Part shown: one piece after another, positions 44,111-53,013 of the stretch
Layout: every line of letters begins with the position of its first letter
Numbering within the stretch: position 1 is the first letter of the stretch
From: Variovorax sp. J22G73
GTDB taxonomy: Bacteria; Pseudomonadota; Gammaproteobacteria; Burkholderiales; Burkholderiaceae_C
Length of the DNA: 64,000 bases
NCBI RefSeq assembly: GCF_030317035.1
Contig: NZ_JASZYK010000022.1
Coordinates: 1 to 64,000 of the forward strand
Reading direction: 5' to 3'
Position numbers and translations under genes: made by a program
Notes under the pieces: generated by a model
The model's database searches: none
Told to the model about the DNA's origin: nothing
What the model saw: the letters and a program-made list of their open reading frames with translations, nothing else

Positions 44111-45046
44111 ATGGCCGCCCCTCGCTCGATCGCCTCACTTTCTCTCGGCTTCGGCCTGGTCTCGATCCCGGTGCGCCTTTACACCGCAACGGAGAGCTCA
44201 TCCGCGGTCCACTTCAACATGCTTTCCAAGGAAGGTTCAAGGGTCAAGCAGCAGTATGTCGCTGCGAACAATCCAAAGCAAATTGTGCCGCGGGCGGAGA
44301 AGGTCAAGGGCTACGAATTCGAAGAAGACCGTTTCGTCATCTTCAAGCCCGAGGAGCTGAAGGCACTGGAGGAAGGGGCAAGTCACCTGATCGACATTGT
44401 GGCGTTCATTCCTGCCGATGCGGTTGATCCGATCTACTACGACAAGCCCTACTTCCTGGCGCCGGACAAGCGCGGCGGCAAGCCATACAACCTGCTGAAG
44501 GAGGCGATGCTGGAAAGCGGCCGCTGCGCGCTCGCGAAATGGGCATGGAAGTCCAAACAGTACGTGGTACAGGTGCGGGCCGAGGACGACGGCCTGGTGC
44601 TACAGCAGCTGCTGTACGCCGAGGAGGTGCGCTCGTTGAAAGACCTCAACATCGAGAAGCTCGAGCCGTCCGCCGCTGAACTGAAGTTGGCGCTGCAGCT
44701 GATCGACCAGATTTCCCAGGACGCCTACGACCCGACGATGTTCGAGGACGAGGAAAAGAAGCGCATCCTTGAGGCGATAGACGCGAAGATTGCCGGCGAG
44801 GAGATCATCGCTGCGGAGCACCCCGAAGATGGTGGCTCGGCCCAAGTCATCGACCTAACCCAGATGCTGATGGCCAGCTTGGATAAACAGTCGACGGCCC
44901 CTGCGAAAAAGCCTCGTGCTGCGCCGGCGGCCGCAAGCCAGGTGGTTACCCCAATTCGACGCCCCGCGGTCAAGGCGCAAAGGGCGCCCAAGCAGGCTGC
45001 TCCTGCAAAGGCGGCGCCAGCCCCGCGCGCGAAAATGAAGCGGTGA
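44111..45046 (+). CDS. ku: non-homologous end-joining protein Ku
   Basis: 311 residues, ATG 44111 with AAGGAGC upstream. The Ku core (about 1-255) opens with SIASLSLGFGLVSIPVRLYTATE and shows the family blocks VDPIYYDKPYFLAPDK, LVLQQLLYAEEVRS and ALQLIDQISQ. The tail after 265 is Lys/Ala/Pro rich, typical of DNA-retaining extensions in bacterial Ku. It threads onto DNA ends and recruits LigD. Its stop overlaps a MerR-TPR gene by 4 bases. Confidence 0.95.
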   Translation: MAAPRSIASLSLGFGLVSIPVRLYTATESSSAVHFNMLSKEGSRVKQQYVAANNPKQIVPRAEKVKGYEFEEDRFVIFKPEELKALEEGASHLIDIVAFIPADAVDPIYYDKPYFLAPDKRGGKPYNLLKEAMLESGRCALAKWAWKSKQYVVQVRAEDDGLVLQQLLYAEEVRSLKDLNIEKLEPSAAELKLALQLIDQISQDAYDPTMFEDEEKKRILEAIDAKIAGEEIIAAEHPEDGGSAQVIDLTQMLMASLDKQSTAPAKKPRAAPAAASQVVTPIRRPAVKAQRAPKQAAPAKAAPAPRAKMKR

Positions 45047-45888
45047 CCGGTTCAAAGACTCCCTCGTCAGCGTCGATGCGCGCCGCGAACCAGTTTTTTG
45101 GCCTCTCGAGGCACGCGGTGCTCCGGCTCATCGAGTTGGGATTTGTGGCGCCTGAGAAGGAGGAAGGCAAAGGGTGGCGCTTTTCCTTCCAGGACCAGGT
45201 CCTTCTGCGCTCTGCCAACGAGTTGCGAGCAGCGCGCATGCCCACGCGGCAGATCTTGCGTTCCTTGCGACTTCTCAAGGCATCGATGCCGGCTGAATTT
45301 CCTCTTGCAGGCCTGCGCATCACGGCTGAAGGCGATCGGGTCACGGTACGCTCTGCAGAGGCCCATTGGGAGCCCGAAACTGGCCAACTGATCCTTGACC
45401 TGCAGCTTGCGGCGGGAGGCGGCTCAATCAGTCGCATGCCGCCAATGCCGCCACCCACGCCAAGCGGCGTGGACCTGGCTGACTTGTTTGCTCAGGCAGA
45501 GCAGCTGGAAGAGAGCGCAGCGCATATTGCCGAGGCCATGTATCGACAGATCCTGGTCGAGGACCCCGCCTTTGCGCACGCCTACCTGAATCTCGGTTTC
45601 ATGCTCTGCGAAGCTGGGCGCTGCCATTCTGCGGCGGAACTGTATGAGGATGGCGTGCGCTTCTGCCCTGACGACCCGTTGATGCATTTCAACCGCGCTG
45701 TCGCTCGTGAAGGCACCGGCGACCTGAAAGGCGCGCTCGAAAGCTACGAGGAGGCTATTCGCTTGCAACCGGATCTCGTGGACGCGCATCGGAACGCCGC
45801 CCTGCTCTACGCGGACGTCGGGCAAAAGCAGATGGCCATCCGACATTTCAACGCGTTCCGGCGTCTTAAACCGGGCCAATCCGCGTAG
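45043..45888 (+). CDS. MerR-type HTH protein with C-terminal TPR repeats, coupled to ku
   Basis: 281 residues from GTG 45043, inside the ku stop overlap. Residues about 12-75 are a MerR-like winged HTH (ANQFFGLSRHAVLRLIELGFV ... ELRAARMPTRQILRSL). A beta-rich spacer (about 85-125) follows. From about 150 to 275 there are at least three tetratricopeptide repeats (AYLNLGFMLCEAGRCHSAAELYEDG, HFNRAVAREGTGDLKGALESYEEA, AHRNAALLYADVGQKQMAIRHF). A DNA-binding head on a protein-binding TPR tail, translated with Ku, suggests regulation of, or a role in, end joining. That link is inference. Confidence 0.82.
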   Translation: MTGSKTPSSASMRAANQFFGLSRHAVLRLIELGFVAPEKEEGKGWRFSFQDQVLLRSANELRAARMPTRQILRSLRLLKASMPAEFPLAGLRITAEGDRVTVRSAEAHWEPETGQLILDLQLAAGGGSISRMPPMPPPTPSGVDLADLFAQAEQLEESAAHIAEAMYRQILVEDPAFAHAYLNLGFMLCEAGRCHSAAELYEDGVRFCPDDPLMHFNRAVAREGTGDLKGALESYEEAIRLQPDLVDAHRNAALLYADVGQKQMAIRHFNAFRRLKPGQSA

Positions 45889-46043
45889 CCCGGTCCGAAG
45901 CGCCGCCGTTAGGCATTGTCTGTTTTCTCGCAAGCACGCCTATTCACCTACGCCCCCTGCGACGCATTCCCGACAACACAGCGGGTCGCGAACTAGCACT
46001 CTTTTTGGTGCGCAATTTCGCGGGCCATTCCAAGGAGACCGTC

Positions 46044-46349
46044 ATGGACGATGCCAACAATTCTTCCTCCAAAGTAACCAGTGACAGCAACGACAAAATC
46101 ATAAGTGGTACCTCGGATGCAAAACACGTAGTAACCGACGCGGTGGCCTCTGGACGGGCCTTTGCGGAAGATGCGGTGAAGGTGGCAAACAAGAACATCG
46201 ACGCCTTGAAGTCTCAGTTGGTGCGTGGACGCCAATGCTTGACAGAGGCCATCAACGACGAGCCGGTGAAGGCCGTATTGATCACCGCCGTCGTCAGCTC
46301 GATGTTGACGGCCCTTTTGCTATCGGCGCGGCGTATCGACGGCCGCTAG
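46044..46349 (+). CDS. ElaB/YqjD (DUF883)-like membrane-anchored protein
   Basis: 101 residues, ATG 46044 with AAGGAG 7 bases upstream. A polar, amphipathic helical N-terminal part (HVVTDAVASGRAFAEDAVKVANKNIDAL) is followed by a C-terminal membrane helix (AVLITAVVSSMLTALLLSARR). In E. coli such YqjD/ElaB proteins tether ribosomes to the membrane in stationary phase. It precedes a YqjE-like gene, as yqjD does. Confidence 0.78.
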   Translation: MDDANNSSSKVTSDSNDKIISGTSDAKHVVTDAVASGRAFAEDAVKVANKNIDALKSQLVRGRQCLTEAINDEPVKAVLITAVVSSMLTALLLSARRIDGR

Positions 46350-46367
46350 CTTTAGGCGCTCAAAGCC

Positions 46368-46748
46368 ATGATTCACCCCATTTTTATGACGGTGCTGCGT
46401 CGGCCTGACCTGTTCGCCACGCACCTAACCAACTATGCAGAGCTCGTCAAAATCGAACTATCCGCTGCCGGGTCCGCTTTTGCAGTACGGGCTGCGGCGG
46501 GCGTAATCGCGTTCGTAGCTCTGCTGCTGGCCTTTGGCCTGACTGGTGTGGCAATCATGTTCGGCGTTATGCAGGGCGCTTTCCATTGGGTGCTTGCCGT
46601 GGTGCCAGGCATAGCGTGGCTACTCGCGGCGATATGCGCGGCATTGGCGATGCGCTCCACTGTGAAAGAGAAAGTGGCAGACGTGAAAGAAGAACTCGAG
46701 GCCGATTACAGAGTGCTTCGAATGGTCAAGGAGGCAAGGGATGACTGA
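46368..46748 (+). CDS. YqjE/phage holin-like membrane protein
   Basis: 126 residues with two membrane helices (about 42-65 and 73-97; GVIAFVALLLAFGLTGVAI, WVLAVVPGIAWLLAAICAAL) and charged cytoplasmic ends. Pattern and size fit the YqjE/putative actinobacterial holin-X group. It lies between a YqjD-like gene and a small gene that it overlaps by 8 bases. Probably part of a stationary-phase envelope operon. Confidence 0.78.
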   Translation: MIHPIFMTVLRRPDLFATHLTNYAELVKIELSAAGSAFAVRAAAGVIAFVALLLAFGLTGVAIMFGVMQGAFHWVLAVVPGIAWLLAAICAALAMRSTVKEKVADVKEELEADYRVLRMVKEARDD

Positions 46749-47160
46749 CTCCACAACTCCGCTCAGCGCCAAGGCGAAGATCGCTTTGTCGAGGTCACAA
46801 ATCCTCGCAGCCATGGGCTATGAAGAGGTGCAGGGAGCTCCCGCAGCTGCGCTTAAAGTGATTGCGCTCCCAAAGTCGCGAAGAACGTCCGCGCTGTCCA
46901 ATTTAGGCGACAAGATCGGTCAGAGCGTTGTCGGAAGCTGGTACCGCCGAAGCGCAATCAGCACTGCGTTACAGCTGGCTGAACCAGTCCTGAAAGCCTA
47001 TGCTCGAAAACACCCAGCGAAACTTGTTGCCTATGCCGCTGGCACAGGAGCTTTGCTGTGGGTTGCCAAACCCTGGAGGCTGCTCTCAATCACTACGGTG
47101 CTTGGCCTCATTTTGAACAGTTCACGTATGTCCGACGTGGAGGGCCGACCGCGAAGCTGA
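46741..47160 (+). CDS. small membrane protein of the yqjDE-like operon
   Basis: 139 residues. Basic N-terminal half (LSAKAKIALSRSQILAAMG ... LPKSRRTSALSNLG) and a hydrophobic segment near 105-128 (LVAYAAGTGALLWVAKPWRLLSITTVLGLIL in two short pieces). Position third after yqjD- and yqjE-like genes recalls YqjK, but the sequence match is too weak to name it. Confidence 0.62.
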   Translation: MTDSTTPLSAKAKIALSRSQILAAMGYEEVQGAPAAALKVIALPKSRRTSALSNLGDKIGQSVVGSWYRRSAISTALQLAEPVLKAYARKHPAKLVAYAAGTGALLWVAKPWRLLSITTVLGLILNSSRMSDVEGRPRS

Positions 47161-47407
47161 CGGAGGGGGCAGGGATCATTCTGGTGCTCCATGGCCGAGC
47201 GGGTGCATGAGGCCGACCAGGTTGCTCGGCAACCATGCCGAAGCACTTATATAGCGGCACCGAAATGCACAGCACTTTCCTACGAGGTAGTTCGCCTACC
47301 ACCCACGTGGATGCATTGGGCCCGGCTGAATGGTGCATCACCGGCCGACGTAGACCGGCTTCGCGGAGGCGCCACGCATCCGCCCCTTGACATTCAGGAG
47401 ACTTACC

Positions 47408-47722
47408 ATGAACAAGACTTCCACCTTCATCGCCGTGCTGACTCTCGCCGCATCCGGCGCGGCTTTTGCGCAGGGTACGCCGCCGAACACCTCGTCGCCG
47501 AACCCTGCCACAGCCGCCGGCACACAGAACCCGGCCGGCGGCCCCATGGGCACCACGGGCACGATCCCTGAGAACAACGCCGGCTCGAGCATGAGCGCCG
47601 GTACCCCAGGCTCCGGAAGCTCGGGGGGCAGTTCAGGCAGCGCGAACACGGGCCGTACCAACGATACGAACGCCATGGCGTCCACCCGATCGATGCGCCC
47701 GGCACGCGCCGATCGCAATTGA
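47408..47722 (+). CDS. secreted low-complexity protein with RPARADRN tail
   Basis: 104 residues from ATG 47408 with CAGGAGA just upstream. Signal peptide MNKTSTFIAVLTLAASGAAFAQ (cleavage near 22). The rest is Pro/Gly/Ser/Thr/Asn rich (GTPPNTSSPNPATAAGT, GTPGSGSSGGSSGS) and ends MRPARADRN. A second gene at 50376 has the same plan and the same final eight residues. Probably a periplasmic disordered protein; function unknown. Confidence 0.72.
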   Translation: MNKTSTFIAVLTLAASGAAFAQGTPPNTSSPNPATAAGTQNPAGGPMGTTGTIPENNAGSSMSAGTPGSGSSGGSSGSANTGRTNDTNAMASTRSMRPARADRN

Positions 47723-47732
47723 CCGGTAAGCC

Positions 47733-48350
47733 GTGAGCCGAGGCCGGTCCATACACGTCCGGGCGATAGGGGTCGCTGCGCTGGCGACTTTGCTGTTCAC
47801 TCCCTTGGTCGGCGTCGCGGCGCAGGGGGACGCGGAGCGTCTGGCCCGGGCAGCGGTGGCTGCGAACGACAACAAGTCCGGGCCGTTCGCTGTGGTCGAT
47901 AAACAGCTGGCGCGTGTGTTCGTCTTCAAAGGCGACGGCACGCTGCTGGGGTCGTCGCCTGTGTTGCTGGGCTTGGCACGGGGCGATGCTTCGGTTCCGG
48001 GCATCGGTGAGCGGAAGATGTCCGAGATCCGCCCTGACGAGCGCACCACGCCGGCAGGACGTTTTGCCAGCGAACCCGGAAGAAACTTGTCGGGCGAGGA
48101 CATTGTCTGGGTTGACTACGACGCGGCTGTGTCGATGCACCGCGTGCGTCCCAACGTAAAGGCGGAGCGACGCCTGGAACGCCTTGCTACGCCCACGCCT
48201 GATGACAATCGCATCACCTTTGGCTGCATCAACGTGCCGACAGCTTTTTACGACTCGTTTGTGAAGCCAGCATTGGGTGGTCGGCCGGGTGTAGTCTATG
48301 TGTTGCCCGAGAAAACGAAGCCGGAGAGGTCGCTTTTCGATTTCCTTTGA
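47733..48350 (+). CDS. L,D-transpeptidase-like secreted protein
   Basis: 205 residues from GTG 47733. Signal peptide through about residue 30 (VAALATLLFTPLVGVAAQ). The YkuD-type catalytic end is ITFGCINVPTAFYD with the nucleophile Cys, and an upstream His in VSMHRV. Region ERKMSEIRPDERTTPAGRF is the usual substrate-loop start. It should remodel or crosslink peptidoglycan. Eleven bases after the RPARADRN gene, so likely one operon. A truncated relative lies at the right edge of the window. Confidence 0.85.
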   Translation: MSRGRSIHVRAIGVAALATLLFTPLVGVAAQGDAERLARAAVAANDNKSGPFAVVDKQLARVFVFKGDGTLLGSSPVLLGLARGDASVPGIGERKMSEIRPDERTTPAGRFASEPGRNLSGEDIVWVDYDAAVSMHRVRPNVKAERRLERLATPTPDDNRITFGCINVPTAFYDSFVKPALGGRPGVVYVLPEKTKPERSLFDFL

Positions 48351-48404
48351 GAGCCTGTCCTGAATTTTGTGTGCGAGGCATAGCAATGACGACCAGAAGC
48401 ATCT

Positions 48405-49540
48405 ATGCCGATCGGCAAGACGAAGATGAAGAATGCGGCGATCGCGGGCAAGTCCGCTGTGCTGGCGAAGATTCCCAAGGAACTGCTTGACCTTCGTGAG
48501 CGGGCCGATGACCGGGCCGCACTCCGTCACACTTGGGCTACCCGAGCGGCACGGCCAAGCCCGATGCCGATAGCAACCAGCGCAACGGCAGCAGCGGCAA
48601 GACCGTGCTGACCGAAGAGGGCCGCTGCGCATAGGGGTGCCGCGGGGGTCGGGATGCGAGCTTCGAGCCGCTACTTATCCCCAAGCACGAGTGGCGCTTC
48701 ACCTGATTCGATCACAAGATCATCGCCAGGTGTATGCCCGCGGCATGACTATGCGCGAGGTGCAGTGTTTCCTTGCCGAGCAGTACGACGTGGAGGTGTC
48801 GCTGGCGTTATCAGCAGCGTCACCGACGCCGTGATGGCCGAGGTCGACGCATGGCAGGCCCGCCCGCTGGAGCCTATGTACCCGGTAGTCTTCTTCGACG
48901 CGCTGCGATTCAAGATCCGCGAGGACGCGGCGGTGCGAAACGAGGCGATCTACCTGGCGCTGGGCGTGCTCCCGACGGCACGCGCGACATCCTGGGGGGC
49001 TGTGGATCGAGGGCACCGAAGGGGCCAAGGATGAAGGTATTCCCGATCTAAAGACGCGCGGCGTGACCGACATCCAAATCGCGGTCACCGAGGGTTGGAA
49101 GGGCATGCCCGAGGCGCAGGGCTACGCGAGCTGTAAGGACCGCAAGCTGCTGGCCGCGGCGATCAAGCCGATCTACACGGCTTTGAGCGCCGAGGCCGCT
49201 CAGGCCGAACGGGACGCTTTCGAGCAAGGCGCCTGGGGCCGCTAGTACCGTTGTGGCCGCGTGGCGCCGGGCCTGGGATCGGGTGATCCCGTTCTTCTCG
49301 TTCCCCCCGGCGGTGCGCCAGGTGATCTACACGACCAATGCGATCGGGAGCATCAACGCGCGGCTGCGCAAGATCATCAAGTCGCGTAGGCACTTCCCGA
49401 GCGACGACGCGGCCACCAAGCTGATCTGGCGGGCGCTGCGCAACGTCACGGCCGACTGAGGCCGCGCAGCGCACAACTGGAAGGAAGCGATGAATCAGTT
49501 CGCGGTACTCTACGAGGACCGATTCAGGCAGGCGGCCCGC
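48405..49540 (+). pseudogene. decayed IS256-family (mutator) transposase
   Basis: Pieces of one transposase in several frames: SFEPLLIPKHEWRFT, then ISSVTDAVMAEVDAWQARPLEPMY and PVVFFDALRFKIREDAAVRN, then LKTRGVTDIQIAVTEGWKGMPEA, RKLLAAAIKPIYTALSAEAA, WRRAWDRVIPFFSFPPAVR, TTNAIGSINARLRKIIKSR, FPSDDAATKLIWRALRN and finally NWKEAMNQFAVLYEDRF. The order is right for IS256. Frameshifts, stops (near 48630, 49245, 49459) and a deletion in the middle remove function. No terminal repeats were found. Confidence 0.88.
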
Positions 49541-49606
49541 TCGATGGCCGCGACGCTTTTCCACGCCAAAGCCGGAGCGTCGAACAACCAGCAGGTACTC
49601 GCCACG

Positions 49607-50110
49607 CTACTCGTCCTTGGCCTGCAGGTTGACCGTGGTGTCGGCAAGTTTTGAAGAAAACTCGTCACCCTGGTAGATCTCTTTGACGGCCGCGTCCAGC
49701 TTTTTCTGGTCCTCCTTGTTACCCAGAGCTTTGGCGTATGCACTCGCCGTACCAAAGCCGGCAATCCCGTAATGAGTCATGCGCTGATACTGCGCAATGA
49801 TCACCGCATCAAGGACGGGCCCCCTCTTCGGAGCTTCTTCGGTTGTGTGCTTCGTGGCTTCTGCCACAAGGCCCTCCATGCCTTTGCAGTGCTCTTTGGA
49901 CACCTTTTCGCCAGTCGAAGCGATGAGTTCCTTGAGTGTCGCGGTGTGCTCCGCAATACCCTCCTGACTTTTTGTCAGCAACTCCTTCAAAGCTGAATCA
50001 GAGGCTTTTCCGACAAGCTTCTTGACGCAGCGCTGCATTTGGTCGTTCGCCGACCATAAGTCTTTCAGTTCATCGATGTACAGGTCTTCGAGGTTTTCGG
50101 GCGTGGACAT
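49607..50110 (-). CDS. DUF892 ferritin-like protein (YciE/YciF type)
   Basis: 167 residues. LEDLYIDELKDLWSANDQM at the start and long helices throughout (ALKELLTKSQEGIAEHTATLKELI; VIIAQYQRMTHYGIAGFGTASAYAKALG) are typical of the YciF/DUF892 four-helix ferritin-like family, with acidic and His residues (Glu, HxxxxxxE) placed for a di-iron site. Known members are stress-induced. Transcribed leftward between the IS256 remnant and the second RPARADRN gene. Confidence 0.9.
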   Translation of the reverse strand: MSTPENLEDLYIDELKDLWSANDQMQRCVKKLVGKASDSALKELLTKSQEGIAEHTATLKELIASTGEKVSKEHCKGMEGLVAEATKHTTEEAPKRGPVLDAVIIAQYQRMTHYGIAGFGTASAYAKALGNKEDQKKLDAAVKEIYQGDEFSSKLADTTVNLQAKDE

Positions 50111-50375
50111 GGTGGTCTCCAGTTGAGGGGGCCTCTAGAGTGACGGCTACGGATCCTCGCAGCGCGGTCCTTGAGGCCGAGCAGCTGTAGGCGATGGCAC
50201 CCGGTGCGCTCGACCTGTTTGTTCTGTCGCCTTTTTATCAACGACGAGGGAGCTGCAACCCAAACTGCGCTTACCTCCTACAGATTTCAAAGCTCTCCAC
50301 GCCCCGGCCAAATACCCAAACATCAAGAAGATCAGCGTGGCCTCTCAAGTTACAGAAAGCTTTTCAAGGAGACTT

Positions 50376-50702
50376 ATGACTTCAAAAAAATTACGGCTCG
50401 TTGTTCTTTCCGCTTCTCTGGCGCTGGCCTCTGGCGCTTTTGCCCAAGCGACCCCACCCGCCGGCGCGGCATCGGCGCCGGCGGGTGTGGGCACGTCTCC
50501 GCAAACGGCGGCCGAGGCGACCCGAAAGGCGGTGCCACGCTCCGATACGGGCACGGTGGTGCGCACGTCTCCATCCGTGGTCGACAAGGCTCGCCAAGCT
50601 GCCCCGACCGCATCGCCCGTTGAAAGCAGTTCCTCCGCAGGTACATCGAACGATGACCCAGTGCGTCGTGCTAATCGCCCCGCGCGAGCCGATCGCAACT
50701 GA
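50376..50702 (+). CDS. secreted low-complexity protein, paralogue with RPARADRN tail
   Basis: 108 residues from ATG 50376 with AAGGAGA upstream. Signal peptide MTSKKLRLVVLSASLALASG ending AFAQ. The mature part is Ala/Pro/Thr/Ser rich and ends RRANRPARADRN, sharing its last eight residues and its AFAQ(G/A)TPP junction with the gene at 47408. It lies 35 bases upstream of a general-stress-like gene. Function unknown; the fixed C-terminus is the notable part. Confidence 0.75.
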   Translation: MTSKKLRLVVLSASLALASGAFAQATPPAGAASAPAGVGTSPQTAAEATRKAVPRSDTGTVVRTSPSVVDKARQAAPTASPVESSSSAGTSNDDPVRRANRPARADRN

Positions 50703-50737
50703 TCCCCTTCCCTAAATTGCCATTCACTGGAGCAAAC

Positions 50738-51301
50738 ATGAACACACCTATCATTCCTGCGAACACCACCACCGCTACCGACGGCTCGGGTCGTCTGGTT
50801 ACCGGCCTTTTTCCTGATCGAGCAAGTGCAGAGGCGGCATATGGCGCAGCGCACGATCGTGGCTACTCAAAAGACGATCTGAACCTGGTCATGTCCGACG
50901 AAACGCGCGAGCGCCACTTTGCCGGCACCACCGCTGGCAAAGAAACCGAGCTCGGCAACAAGGCAGCTGAGGGCGCAGGTATCGGTGGCGCCATTGGCGG
51001 CACCGTGGGCGCTATCGTCGCTGCAATCGCTGCGGTGGGCACGAGCCTGGCGCTCCCGGGTCTAGGTATTGTCATTGCGGGCCCGCTGGCGGCCGCCCTG
51101 GCCGGAGCTGGTGCGGGCGCCGCAGGCGGCGGACTGATCGGCGCGCTGGTGGGATGGAACATGCCCGAAGAGCGCGTCAAGGAGTACGAAGAGGGCATCA
51201 AAAAGGGCGGCATCCTGATGGGTGTTCGTGCAAAGAATGACGACGACGCGGCTCATATCGAAACCAACTGGAAGACCAGTGGAGAAAGCGTCTATCGCTG
51301 A
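50738..51301 (+). CDS. general stress protein 17M-like protein with glycine-rich membrane part
   Basis: 187 residues. The N-terminal domain (VTGLFPDRASAEAAYGAAHDRGYSKDDLNLVMSDETR) has the flexible-length GsiB/17M-like fold used in stress proteins. The middle (about 75-140) is a long Gly/Ala-rich hydrophobic stretch (GAIGGTVGAIVAAIAAVG; AGPLAAALAGAGAGAAGG) that could span or insert into a membrane. It ends VRAKNDDDAAHIETNW. Followed by a strong terminator at 51367. Confidence 0.75.
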   Translation: MNTPIIPANTTTATDGSGRLVTGLFPDRASAEAAYGAAHDRGYSKDDLNLVMSDETRERHFAGTTAGKETELGNKAAEGAGIGGAIGGTVGAIVAAIAAVGTSLALPGLGIVIAGPLAAALAGAGAGAAGGGLIGALVGWNMPEERVKEYEEGIKKGGILMGVRAKNDDDAAHIETNWKTSGESVYR

Positions 51302-51366
51302 GTTCCAGCTTCTTTACGAACTGATTTGCGCGGGGGGAATTTGGCGTAGCCAAATCGCGTGCTTTA

Positions 51367-51391
51367 CCCGGCCTCGCGCCGGGCGTTTTTT
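51367..51391 (+). terminator. strong rho-independent terminator
   Basis: CCCGGC (51367-51372) pairs with GCCGGG (51378-51383) around a short loop, followed by CG and a run of six T. It ends the transcription unit of the two genes at 50376 and 50738. Confidence 0.88.
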
Positions 51392-51836
51392 GACACTGGG
51401 CGCTGCACTCTCCGACTTCAAGACGCCGAATTCGGCCTGGCGCTCACGCATTCACACGACCGCGTGCCTACGCACCTCAACCCCAAGGTATCGTAGTCGC
51501 CGAAGATTTCCCCGCCAATCCTCGGCGTTGGAAGTCGACCCGGTCTCGATGTGTCGCGGTTCAACGCATTGCCGTTTTAACCGCATCCTTTTTGGGCGCA
51601 GACGGCACATGGCGATGACGGCCGAAGACAGCAAAGCATCTGCGCCGACGCGGCACTTCTAAGTCGTAGCCGGCGGTCAAGGGCCCCAGGTCAGGTCCTT
51701 GATGCTCAGGAGGTCCCGCGGAAGCACCGGAATTGCTCGGGCGTGCGTTGCTTTAACGTCAATAGATGGGAAGGAAAACCAGTTTTTCAGGTTTCGGCCT
51801 ACATGTTTGAACGCTCAGAGCACCGAGAAACTCGTT
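51392..51836. other. intergenic stretch without a supported gene
   Basis: Only short frames without motifs. Nothing here resembles a known RNA gene or mobile element. Confidence 0.4.
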
Positions 51837-52037
51837 ATGCCTACACCTGAAGCCAAAATCGAGCGAATTCAGCGACTTTCAGCGGAGGAGCGCCTTTGGC
51901 AGCCTTCACCGGAAGACTGGTTGAGGGATCAAGATAAGCTCAATCAAGCAGCCCGAGCAGCCCAAGCAGCCCAAGCAGCCGCCCAGCCTCCTTGGCCTAA
52001 TACCGGGTGTGAGTTCGGATCGGATGAGTCGGCTTAA
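51837..52037 (+). CDS. small hypothetical protein with an AAQ repeat
   Basis: 66 residues from ATG 51837 (MPTPEAKIERIQRLSAEERL). A helical start is followed by an alanine/glutamine run (ARAAQAAQAAAQ) encoded by imperfect GCCCAAGCA repeats. No good ribosome binding site. Possibly real, possibly chance. Confidence 0.35.
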   Translation: MPTPEAKIERIQRLSAEERLWQPSPEDWLRDQDKLNQAARAAQAAQAAAQPPWPNTGCEFGSDESA

Positions 52038-52229
52038 GTTTTCGATGTAAATCCGCGAATATGGCGCGGAACTTACCCGACGCTGTTTTTCACATTTGAG
52101 TTAGTTCGCGGGAATTGCGAGCGTCTGACGGGAGGTGGCTCGACTAGATGGTGTAGCTGTGCCTGGCCGTCTTGCGTCTGACAGCAGGCCGGCGCGGCGA
52201 TCTCTCCCGCGACGTGACGAAGGGCGAGC

Positions 52230-52492
52230 ACCCCACCCCGACGCACCCAAGGCCGATACCTTCGTGCTGTTCGAGCTCATCGCCGAGCGATATGAGAGGA
52301 AGAGCGTCGCCATTACGGCCAACGCACCGTTTCAACATGGGACGAGATCTTCCCCGACAAGGCCATGACGATCGCCGCGGTCGATCGCCTTGTGCATCAC
52401 GCCACGATCACGGAGATGAACGTGGACATCTACCGCCGCCGCGCTCCGTTGCCGGCTCGTCGGCAACACAGCGCAACGACAACTACTCAATG
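52230..52492 (+). pseudogene. istB: istB (IS21-family helper ATPase) remnant
   Basis: The C-terminal end of IstB is visible in two frames: TFVLFELIAERYERKSVAITANAPF, then after a frameshift WDEIFPDKAMTIAAVDRLVHH and ATITEMNVDIYRRR. IstB loads the IS21 transposase onto target DNA. The N-terminal ATPase part and istA are absent, so this is a dead fragment. Confidence 0.78.
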
Positions 52493-52612
52493 ATCTTGCT
52501 CGACCGCACCGCTCAAGATAATTAACGGTGGCCGCTCAAAGTAGTTGACGCCCGGGCAAAGGGCTGATGCCCGGTGTCGCCCGCGATGCTGGTGGCCGTC
52601 GCGTAACACGCC

Positions 52613-52850
52613 ATGCACCTTGGCTGGCTGGATCTGATGGATCGGCTGTGCCGCACCGGCATGTCCATTGCTGAAATGCAAGTATCCACGCTCGTGCGCA
52701 AAGCCTGGAGCAGCCCGAGCCAGCGTAAGGGGAGTTGTTGCAGGCTCACCGCGTACATGCTCACGCGACTATTGCGCATTGGGTGCAGGCCTTGGACCTC
52801 ATCGACCGCAAGATAGTGCGACCATTGGATGGCCACGGGCGAGGCTCCTG
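52613..52850 (+). pseudogene. MerR-family regulator remnant
   Basis: Pieces in two frames: DRLCRTGMSIAEMQ (the helix after the HTH in MerR proteins) and, after a shift, LLQAHRVHAHATIAHWVQALDLIDRKI, the usual coiled-coil end. No HTH is left and the frame is broken, so it is a fragment. Confidence 0.55.
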
Positions 52851-53013
52851 CGGATTTGCCGCGCCAAAGGCTACCCTAAGCGCTGCCGGCTGCGCCGCGT
52901 GCATTCAGCTTCGCAAACCTAGTAGCAGCTTAGCGGGCGTGTCGCTAGGTTCACTGGCGTTCCGCTCCCATCCTTGACGTTGACTCGACCTGATGCGCGG
53001 CATACTGCCCGTC

